A stretch of 48,838 nucleotides of DNA, from contig JAICWH010000007.1 in assembly GCA_025934895.1 (NCBI GenBank), positions 1 through 48,838 on the forward strand, given 5' to 3'. Made by a program: the position numbers and the translations under genes. Under the pieces are notes generated by a model. That model was not told the origin of the DNA and made no database searches. It was given only the letters and a program-made list of their open reading frames with translations. Positions 18,164 through 24,706 of this stretch are shown piece by piece (within the stretch, counting starts at the first letter, position 1; each line of letters opens with the position of its first letter). The stretch is from Nocardioidaceae bacterium. Lineage in GTDB: Bacteria > Actinomycetota > Actinomycetes > Propionibacteriales > Nocardioidaceae.

Positions 18164-19366
18164 ATGAGCTCGGACGTGCAGCCCCGTCGCCGGCTCCGGG
18201 TGAGCGGGAACGTCGCCGTCACCGCCCTCGCCTTCCTGGTGGCGCTGGTGATCGGCGCGGTGCTGATCGCCCTCGCCGACCCGCCGACCCAGGCCGCCGC
18301 GAAGTACTTCACGGCCTACCCCTGGGACACCTTCACCGCGGCCGGCCGGGCCGTCGCCGACGGCTACGTCGCGCTGTTCGAGGGCGCGATCTTCGACCCC
18401 GGGACCGCGTCGCAGGGCACGCTGTCCGGCATCCTCGGGCCGCTCTCGGAGACCCTCGTGAACGCGACGCCGCTGATCCTGGGCGGGCTCGCGGTCGGGC
18501 TGGCCTTCCGGGCCGGGTTGTTCAACATCGGCGGGCAGGGCCAGGTGATCATCGGTGCGGTGTTCGCCGGCTACGTGGGCTTCGCCTGGCACCTGCCGGC
18601 GGTGCTGCACGTCGTCGTCGCGGTGCTCGCGGGGATCCTCGGCGGGGCCCTGTGGGGCGGCATCGCCGGCTGGCTCAAGGCGCGCACCGGCGCGCACGAG
18701 GTGATCACCACGATCATGCTCAACTACGTCGCCTACTACCTGCTGGCCTACCTCCTCTCGGTCAAGGGCTTCCAGCGGCCGCCGTACGGTCAGGCCATCT
18801 CCAACGTCGTCGAGGGCAACGCCCGGCTGCCGCACCTGCTCGGCGGCAACCTGCGGTTGCACACCGGGCTCCTGGTCGCGCTGCTGGCGGCCTACGGCGT
18901 GCACTGGCTGCTGACCCGCAGCACGCTCGGGTTCCAGCTGCGCGCCGTGGGCGCCAACCAGTTCGCGGCGCGCACCGCCGGGATGAGCGTCGAGCGCAGC
19001 TACGTCGTGGTGATGGTGGTCAGCGGCGCGCTGTGCGGGCTGGCGGGGGTCAGCCAGATCCTCGGCACCAACACCGCCATCACCCAGGACATCGACGCCG
19101 GCATCGGCTTCGACGCGATCACCGTGGCACTGCTCGGCCGGGGCCGGCCGGGCGGGATCGTCTGGGCCGGGCTGCTCTTCGGCGCCCTGCACGCCGGCGG
19201 GGTCCAGATGCAGTCGGCCACCGGCACGCCGGTCGACCTGGTGGTGGTCGTGCAGTCGCTGATCGTGCTGTTCATCGCGGCCCCCGGACTGGTGCGGTCG
19301 ATCTTCCGGATCCGCACGCAGGGTGCCGGTGTCGGCCAGCAGCTGGCGAAGGGCTGGAACGGATGA
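18164..19366 (+). CDS. Nucleoside ABC importer permease 1
   Basis: A 400-residue polytopic inner-membrane permease of the BPD_transp_2 family, which forms one half of the channel. About eight to ten hydrophobic helices are visible, with the family segment FRAGLFNIGGQGQVIIGAVFAG and the coupling region GWLKARTGAHEVITTIMLNYVAYYL. ATG 18164 lies 10 bp after the ATPase stop. The ATGA overlap with the next permease (19363-19366) fixes the operon. Substrate is inferred from the operon. Confidence 0.93.
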   Translation: MSSDVQPRRRLRVSGNVAVTALAFLVALVIGAVLIALADPPTQAAAKYFTAYPWDTFTAAGRAVADGYVALFEGAIFDPGTASQGTLSGILGPLSETLVNATPLILGGLAVGLAFRAGLFNIGGQGQVIIGAVFAGYVGFAWHLPAVLHVVVAVLAGILGGALWGGIAGWLKARTGAHEVITTIMLNYVAYYLLAYLLSVKGFQRPPYGQAISNVVEGNARLPHLLGGNLRLHTGLLVALLAAYGVHWLLTRSTLGFQLRAVGANQFAARTAGMSVERSYVVVMVVSGALCGLAGVSQILGTNTAITQDIDAGIGFDAITVALLGRGRPGGIVWAGLLFGALHAGGVQMQSATGTPVDLVVVVQSLIVLFIAAPGLVRSIFRIRTQGAGVGQQLAKGWNG

Positions 19367-20661
19367 CCGCCACCGGCGTGGGTCCCGAAGCCGACATCGT
19401 CGTCCACGAGGTCGTCGAGCCGCCGCTGACGCTGCGCAGCCGGCTGACCGCTGGCTGCATCCTGGTGGCCGTCGGGCTGGTGTGCGCACTGCTGCTCGGG
19501 CTCCCCGCGCACGGCACGGCCGGGTTCGCGCTCTCTCCCGGCTCTCCGAAGATCACCGTCAGCCTGCCCGCCCAGGCGACCTGCCTGGTCCTGGGACTCG
19601 TCTTGGTGCTCCTCGGGCTCTGGCACGGCGTGCGCGGGTGGCCGCGGTCGGCGATGCGCTGGGTGCTGTCCGCGACGCTGCTGTGCTTCGTGGTCAGCTT
19701 CCTGTGCTGGGCGGTGACCGGCCAGCAGGGCACCTCCTTCGACCTGCTCGGCCTCCTGCAGAACACCATCCTGACCGCCGTACCCCTGGTGCTCGGAGCC
19801 TTGGCAGGGGTGCTGTGCGAGCGGTCCGGTGTCATCAACGTCGCCATCGAGGGGCAGATGCTGGCCGGTGCCTTCGCGGGTGCGCTGGTGGCCAGCGTGG
19901 CGGGCAACGGATACGTCGGGGTCGTCGGAGGAGTGCTCGCGGGCGCCGTGATGGGGCTGCTGCTGGCGCTCTTCGCGATCCGCTACCTGGTCAACCAGGT
20001 GGTGCTCGGCGTGGTGCTGAACGGCTTGGCGCTGGGGCTGACCGGGTTCGTCTACGACGCGCTGATGCAGCCGAACGCCGACGCCTTGAACAACCCGAAG
20101 ATCTTCGACCCGATCTCGGTCCCGCTGCTCTCCGACATCCCGGTGCTGGGGCCGCTCCTGTTCGAGGCGAACATCATCGTCTACCTGATGTACGTCCTCA
20201 TCGTCGCCGTCGACGTGGCCCTGTTCCGGACCCGCTGGGGGCTGCGCACGCGAGCCATCGGCGAGCACCCCAAGGCCGCGGACACTGTCGGCATCAAGGT
20301 GCTGGCGATGCGCTACCGCAACGTCGTGCTGGGCGGTGCGGTCGCCGGGCTGGCCGGCGCCTACCTGACCCTCGGATCGGTCGGCGCGTTCAGCAAGAAC
20401 ATCACCTCCGGCCAGGGCTTCATCGCGCTCGCGGCGGTGATCTTCGGCCGGTGGAGCCCGCGCGGTGCGGTCGCTGCCGCACTGCTGTTCGGCTTCACCG
20501 AGTCGGTGGCGACCGTGCTGTCGTTCACCCAGACGCCGGTCAAGATCCCGACGAACTTCCTGCTGATGCTGCCCTACCTGGCCACCGTGTTCGCGGTGGC
20601 CGGCCTGGTGGGCCGGGTGCAGGCGCCCGCCGCCGACGGCGAGCCCTACGTGAAGGAGTGA
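19363..20661 (+). CDS. Nucleoside ABC importer permease 2
   Basis: A 432-residue second permease of the same family, with a longer N-terminal part (two extra helices before the core). The conserved segment LCERSGVINVAIEGQMLAGAFAG corresponds to the first permease's FNIGGQGQ motif, and ALFAIRYLVNQVVLGVVLNGLAL is the coupling region. The late block GFIALAAVIFGRWSPRGAV is typical. The start ATG overlaps the stop of permease 1. The cdd gene follows after 2 bp, which ties uptake directly to catabolism. Confidence 0.93.
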   Translation: MTATGVGPEADIVVHEVVEPPLTLRSRLTAGCILVAVGLVCALLLGLPAHGTAGFALSPGSPKITVSLPAQATCLVLGLVLVLLGLWHGVRGWPRSAMRWVLSATLLCFVVSFLCWAVTGQQGTSFDLLGLLQNTILTAVPLVLGALAGVLCERSGVINVAIEGQMLAGAFAGALVASVAGNGYVGVVGGVLAGAVMGLLLALFAIRYLVNQVVLGVVLNGLALGLTGFVYDALMQPNADALNNPKIFDPISVPLLSDIPVLGPLLFEANIIVYLMYVLIVAVDVALFRTRWGLRTRAIGEHPKAADTVGIKVLAMRYRNVVLGGAVAGLAGAYLTLGSVGAFSKNITSGQGFIALAAVIFGRWSPRGAVAAALLFGFTESVATVLSFTQTPVKIPTNFLLMLPYLATVFAVAGLVGRVQAPAADGEPYVKE

Positions 20662-20663
20662 GG

Positions 20664-21086
20664 ATGGATGCGGTCCCCGCCACCGAGGAGCCCTGGCACC
20701 GGCTCCTCGACGAGGCAGCACGAGCGATGCGCCGTGCCTATGCGCCCTACTCCGGCTACCAGGTCGGTGCCGCCGGTCTCGCCGACGACGGCCGGCTGCT
20801 GGTCGGCTGCAACGTCGAGAACGCGTCGTACGGCGTGGGGCTGTGCGCCGAGTGCGGGCTCGTGTCACAGCTGGCCGCGACCGGAGGAGGTCGTCTCACC
20901 CACGTGGTCTGCGTCAACCGCGCCGCCGAGGTGATCATGCCGTGCGGACGGTGCCGGCAGCTGCTGTCCGAGGCAGGAGGGCCCGGGCTGCTGCTGCTCA
21001 CCGTGTCGGGGGTGCGGCCGATGTCCGAGGTGCTCCCCGACGCCTTCGGCCCCGACGCGCTCCAGGCCGCCCGGCCGGGCGGCTGA
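20664..21086 (+). CDS. cdd: Cytidine deaminase
   Basis: A 140-residue zinc enzyme that converts cytidine and deoxycytidine to uridine and deoxyuridine. The zinc site is C61-A-E63 (the GLCAECGL motif, with E63 the proton shuttle) plus C94 and C97 in PCGRCRQ, the tetrameric all-cysteine form. N-terminal YAPYSGYQVGAA and GCNVENASYG are substrate-binding motifs. ATG 20664 is preceded by GAAGGAG. It is the fifth gene of the importer operon and supplies substrate for the next gene, deoA. Confidence 0.97.
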   Translation: MDAVPATEEPWHRLLDEAARAMRRAYAPYSGYQVGAAGLADDGRLLVGCNVENASYGVGLCAECGLVSQLAATGGGRLTHVVCVNRAAEVIMPCGRCRQLLSEAGGPGLLLLTVSGVRPMSEVLPDAFGPDALQAARPGG

Positions 21087-21106
21087 GCTCTCCTCAGGAG
21101 GCAGAC

Positions 21107-22414
21107 ATGGGAGGTCCCGGGCAGGACGCGCACGACGCTGTCGAGGTGATCATCGCCAAGCGGGACGGCGGCGAGCTGAGCGACTCGCAGGTCGACTGGG
21201 TGGTCGAGGCCTACACGCACGGGGTGGTCGCCGAGGAGCAGATGTCGGCGCTGGCGATGGCGATCCTGCTCAACGGCATGAGCCGCCGGGAGATCTCCCG
21301 GTGGACCGCGGCGATGATCGCCTCGGGTGAGCGGATGGACTTCTCGTCCCTGTCCCGCCCGACCGCCGACAAGCACTCCACGGGTGGTGTCGGGGACAAG
21401 ATCACGCTGCCCCTGGCACCCCTGGTCGCGGCGTGCGGGGTCGCCGTACCCCAGCTGTCGGGGCGGGGTCTCGGGCACACCGGCGGCACCCTGGACAAGC
21501 TGGAGTCCATCGCGGGCTGGCGCGCCGACCTGTCCAACGCCGAGATGCTCCACCAGCTCGAGGACGTCGGAGCCGTGATCTGTGCCGCGGGGGCCGGCCT
21601 GGCGCCCGCCGACCGCAAGCTCTACGCGCTCCGCGACGTCACGGGCACCGTGGAGGCCATCCCGCTGATCGCCTCCTCGATCATGAGCAAGAAGATCGCC
21701 GAGGGCACACGTGCGCTGGTGCTCGACGTCAAGGTGGGCAGCGGGGCCTTCATGAAGGACGCCGCGCGGGCGCGCGAGCTGGGCGAGACGATGGTCGCGC
21801 TGGGCACCGACGCCGGAGTCACGACCGTGGCGCTGCTGACCGACATGTCCACTCCGCTGGGCCGCACGGCGGGCAACGCCCTCGAGGTCGCCGAGTCGGT
21901 CGACGTGCTCGCGGGTGGTGGACCGGACGACGTCGTCGCCCTCACGCTGGAGCTGGCGCGCGAGATGCTGCTGGCCGCCGGGGTGGACGACGTGGACCCG
22001 GCCGACCGGCTCCGCGACGGGTCCGCCATGGACGTGTGGCGGCGGATGATCACCACGCAGGGCGGCGAACCGTCGGCTCCGTTGCCGAGGGCCCGGGAGA
22101 CCCAGGCCGTCACCTCCACCCGCAGCGGAGTGCTCAGCACGCTGGACGCGATGGCGGTCGGCCTGGCAGCCTGGCGGCTGGGGGCGGGGCGGGCGCGCAA
22201 GGAGGACCCGGTGCAGGCCGCAGCCGGAGTGGTCATGCACGCCAAGCCGGGGGACCAGGTCACCGAGGGGCAGGAGCTGCTGACGCTGTACACCGACGAG
22301 CCCGGGCGCTTCGACCGGGCACTCGCCGCGCTCGAGGGCGGGGTGGCCGTCTCGGACACGGGGTCGGTCCGCGAGTCGCAGCCGCTGGTGATCGGAAGAA
22401 TCTCGGCAACCTGA
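21107..22414 (+). CDS. deoA: Thymidine (pyrimidine-nucleoside) phosphorylase
   Basis: A 435-residue enzyme that cleaves thymidine or (deoxy)uridine with phosphate to base plus (deoxy)ribose 1-phosphate. The family signature SGRGLGHTGGTLDKLE occupies 118-133, and the phosphate-binding KHSTGGVGDK is at 89-98. The C-terminal alpha/beta domain (VVMHAKPGDQVTEGQELL) is complete. ATG 21107 has an excellent AGGAGG site 6 nt upstream. It ends the importer operon; its product feeds the phosphosugar mutase and deoC farther along the window. Confidence 0.97.
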   Translation: MGGPGQDAHDAVEVIIAKRDGGELSDSQVDWVVEAYTHGVVAEEQMSALAMAILLNGMSRREISRWTAAMIASGERMDFSSLSRPTADKHSTGGVGDKITLPLAPLVAACGVAVPQLSGRGLGHTGGTLDKLESIAGWRADLSNAEMLHQLEDVGAVICAAGAGLAPADRKLYALRDVTGTVEAIPLIASSIMSKKIAEGTRALVLDVKVGSGAFMKDAARARELGETMVALGTDAGVTTVALLTDMSTPLGRTAGNALEVAESVDVLAGGGPDDVVALTLELAREMLLAAGVDDVDPADRLRDGSAMDVWRRMITTQGGEPSAPLPRARETQAVTSTRSGVLSTLDAMAVGLAAWRLGAGRARKEDPVQAAAGVVMHAKPGDQVTEGQELLTLYTDEPGRFDRALAALEGGVAVSDTGSVRESQPLVIGRISAT

Positions 22415-22424
22415 CCGGTCGGGA

Positions 22425-22451
22425 TGTCGAGAACCTCGACCCTGTTCCGTC
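22425..22451 (+). promoter_or_regulatory. Predicted ECF42-type promoter for the DGPF-sigma pair
   Basis: TGTCGA (22425-22430), a 17-bp spacer, then CGTC (22448-22451). From memory, published ECF42 promoters carry TGTCGA at -35 and CG(A/T)C at -10. It lies between deoA and the DGPF gene, so the sigma factor probably transcribes its own operon. An inverted repeat GTCGAG-AAC-CTCGAC (22426-22440) overlaps the -35. Confidence 0.65.
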
Positions 22452-22509
22452 CCCTGGACGAGAGGCGGAACGGCAACCAGGCTGACCGCTGACCAACGAG
22501 GAGGACACC

Positions 22510-22920
22510 ATGCCGAAGTACCTGTTGCTCAAGCACTACAACGGAGGCCCCGAGCCGCTGCCGGGCTGCGTGCCTATGAGCGAGTGGACGCCCGAGGAGG
22601 TCACCGCCCACATCGAGTTCCAGCACGACGTGGTCCGGATGCTGACCGAGCGCGGCGAGTTCGTGGATGCGCAGGGTCTCAGCCCGGAGGGCGCCTACGT
22701 GCGCTACGGCGGCCCGGCCGCCGCGCCGGTGGTCACCGACGGCCCGTTCCCGGAGACCAAGGAGCTGGTTGCCGGCTGGTTCCTGGTCGACGTCGAGTCG
22801 CAGGCACGGGCCCACGAGATCGCCGCCTTCGCCTCGTCCGCGCCCGGCAAGGACGGAACGCCGATCCACGAGTGGATCGAGGTGCGGCAGGTGATGAGCG
22901 CGCCGGCTCCCGCCGAGTGA
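22510..22920 (+). CDS. YciI-like DGPF-domain protein
   Basis: A 136-residue protein of the YCII/DGPF family, a dimeric ferredoxin-like fold of unknown biochemical function. The family hallmark DGPF is at 77-80 (VVTDGPFPETKE), with MPKYLLLKHYN at the N-terminus. Genes of this family are the standard partners and targets of ECF42 sigma factors. ATG 22510 has GAGGAGGA upstream. The following sigma gene overlaps it by GTGA. Confidence 0.93.
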   Translation: MPKYLLLKHYNGGPEPLPGCVPMSEWTPEEVTAHIEFQHDVVRMLTERGEFVDAQGLSPEGAYVRYGGPAAAPVVTDGPFPETKELVAGWFLVDVESQARAHEIAAFASSAPGKDGTPIHEWIEVRQVMSAPAPAE

Positions 22921-24074
22921 CCGGCCCACCAGGCACCGACCTGCTGCGCGACCTCGCGCCGCGCCTGCTCGGCGTCCTCGTCCGTCGCGGCCACGACTTC
23001 GCGACGGCCGAGGACGCCTGCCAGGACGCGCTGCTCGAAGCGCACACCCGGTGGACCGACGAGCTGCCTGACGACCCGTTGGCCTGGCTGGTGACCGTGG
23101 CGTCCCGCAAGGTCATCGACGCGCAGCGCTCGCAGGCAGCGCGCCGGCGCCGCGAGGAGACGGTGGCCCTCGAGCCGGGGCCTGGGTGCACCGAGCACGC
23201 CGACGACACGCTGCTGCTGCTGTTCTTGTGCTGCCACCCCTCGCTGAGCCCGGCCTCGGCGGTGGCGCTCACGCTGCGGGCGGTCGGCGGACTGACGACG
23301 CGGGAGATCGCGGAGGCCTTCCTCGTGCCGGAGGCGACCATGGCGCAGCGGATCAGCCGGGCCAAGCGGACCGTCGCCGGCCAGCGGTTCTCCAGCCCGG
23401 CCGACATCGCGGTGGTGCTCCGGGTGCTCTACCTGATCTTCAACGAGGGGTACGCCGGTCGCATCGACCTCGCCGCGGAGGCGATCCGGCTGACCAGGCT
23501 CCTCGTGCTGGAGTCCGACGAGCCCGAGGTCGCCGGCCTGCTGGCGCTGATGCTGCTGCACGACGCCCGGCGAGCCGCCCGCAGGGACGAGACCGGCGCC
23601 CTCGTCCCGCTCGACGAGCAGGATCGCGGCCGGTGGGACGAGGACAGGATCGTCGAAGGGGTCGGGATCCTGCAGGAGGCCCTCGCGAAGGGTCGTCGGG
23701 GCGAGTACCAGATCCAGGCGGCGATCGCGGCCCTGCACGACGACGCACGGTCGGCGGACGAGACCGACTGGCCCCAGGTGCTCAGCTGGTACGACGAGCT
23801 GGTGGAGCTCACCGCGAACCCGCTGGCCGCGCTCAGCAGGGCAGTTGCGCTCGGTGAGGTGGACGGTCCGCTGGTCGCCCTTCGTGCGCTGGAGGCGCTC
23901 GACGAACCCCTGGCGGGCCACCACCGCCTCGATGCGGTCCGGGCGCACCTGCTCGAGCGCGCCGGCCGCCATGACGAGGCGGCAGCGCTGTACCGTCGCG
24001 CGGCGTCCCGGACGACGAGCGTCGCCGAGCGGGACCACCTCACCAAACGGGCCGCCCGGGTCCGGTCACGTTGA
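22917..24074 (+). CDS. ECF42-type RNA polymerase sigma factor with C-terminal extension
   Basis: A 385-residue extracytoplasmic-function sigma factor. Residues about 5-75 form the sigma-2 region (FATAEDACQDALLEAHTRW) and about 110-165 sigma-4 (GGLTTREIAEAFLVPEATMAQRISRAKRTV). Residues 170-385 form the large helical, TPR-like extension that marks ECF42 and takes the place of an anti-sigma partner. No anti-sigma gene is adjacent, as expected. The GTG start overlaps the stop of the DGPF gene. The signal it senses is unknown; autoregulation through the upstream TGTCGA promoter is likely. Confidence 0.94.
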   Translation: MTGPPGTDLLRDLAPRLLGVLVRRGHDFATAEDACQDALLEAHTRWTDELPDDPLAWLVTVASRKVIDAQRSQAARRRREETVALEPGPGCTEHADDTLLLLFLCCHPSLSPASAVALTLRAVGGLTTREIAEAFLVPEATMAQRISRAKRTVAGQRFSSPADIAVVLRVLYLIFNEGYAGRIDLAAEAIRLTRLLVLESDEPEVAGLLALMLLHDARRAARRDETGALVPLDEQDRGRWDEDRIVEGVGILQEALAKGRRGEYQIQAAIAALHDDARSADETDWPQVLSWYDELVELTANPLAALSRAVALGEVDGPLVALRALEALDEPLAGHHRLDAVRAHLLERAGRHDEAAALYRRAASRTTSVAERDHLTKRAARVRSR

Positions 24075-24163
24075 CCGGCGACCCTTCGGACGGGCACTCG
24101 CGGCTCCCGACACGGTCGGCTGAGCGGGCCGGGACCGGACCGGGCGGTCGAGTGCCTGTCCGA
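24062..24163. terminator. Structured convergent intergenic region, probable terminator
   Basis: A 7-bp perfect hairpin CCGGTCA-CGT-TGACCGG (24062-24078) overlaps the sigma factor stop codon. Beyond it, 15-bp arms (24086-24100 and 24149-24163, one mismatch) bracket a GC-rich loop that holds a further CCGAC-ACG-GTCGG stem. It separates convergent genes and could terminate transcription from both sides. No U-tract is present, as is common in high-GC actinobacteria. Confidence 0.5.
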
Positions 24164-24189
24164 GCGGTCGCTGGCAGTCGGGTCCTGTC

Positions 24190-24642
24190 TCAACCGAGGA
24201 GCAGGGCCACCGTCTCAGCCACGCAGGCCGGCTTGGGCTCCCCCTCGATCTCGACCGTGTAGCGGGTCACCAGCTGCCTGCCGGCGGGCACGGTCACTAC
24301 GGCGACGAACTGCGCGCTCGCCCGGATCCGGGCGCCGACCTTGACCGGGCTCGGGAAGCGCGCCTTGTTGACGCCGTAGTTGAGCCGAGGTCCCGGTGTC
24401 TCGAGGCTGAACAGCTCCGGGATGAACCGCGGGATCAAGGAAAGGGTGAGGTACCCGTGGGCGATCGTGCCTCCGAACGGCCCCGCCGCAGCCCGCGTGA
24501 CGTCGACGTGGATCCACTGGTGGTCGTCGGTGGCGTCGGCGAACGCGTCGACCCGCTCCTGGGTCATCTCGAGCCAGGTCGTGGGCCCGAGGCCCTCACC
24601 GACCGCCGCCTCCAGCTCGTCGAACGTCGTGAAGGTGCGCAT
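24190..24642 (-). CDS. MaoC-family (R)-specific enoyl-CoA hydratase-like protein
   Basis: A 150-residue hotdog-fold protein of the MaoC/hydratase-2 family, which hydrates trans-2-enoyl-CoA to (R)-3-hydroxyacyl-CoA. The hydratase-2 motif is seen as DATDDHQWIHVD, with the Asp/His pair, followed by FGGTIAHGYLTLSLIP. I chose ATG 24642 because homology starts there; there is no strong Shine-Dalgarno. TAGGTT (24648-24653) lies 5 nt upstream, as in leaderless genes. It is a lone gene between the sigma factor and the GH65 locus; the substrate is unknown. Confidence 0.9.
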   Translation of the reverse strand: MRTFTTFDELEAAVGEGLGPTTWLEMTQERVDAFADATDDHQWIHVDVTRAAAGPFGGTIAHGYLTLSLIPRFIPELFSLETPGPRLNYGVNKARFPSPVKVGARIRASAQFVAVVTVPAGRQLVTRYTVEIEGEPKPACVAETVALLLG

Positions 24643-24666
24643 GCGACAACCTATCCCGACACTCGA

Positions 24667-24690
24667 GTCACATCGTGACCCCCAGGTCAC
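24667..24690. promoter_or_regulatory. Operator-like inverted repeats upstream of maoC-like gene
   Basis: GTCAC (24667-24671), GTGACC (24675-24680) and GGTCAC (24685-24690) form two overlapping inverted repeats: GTCAC-N3-GTGAC and GTGACC-N4-GGTCAC. They lie 25-48 bp before the maoC-like start and just after the GH65 stop. They may be a regulator site or a weak terminator. Confidence 0.4.
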
Positions 24691-24706
24691 GCTCAAGTAC
24701 CAGGGC

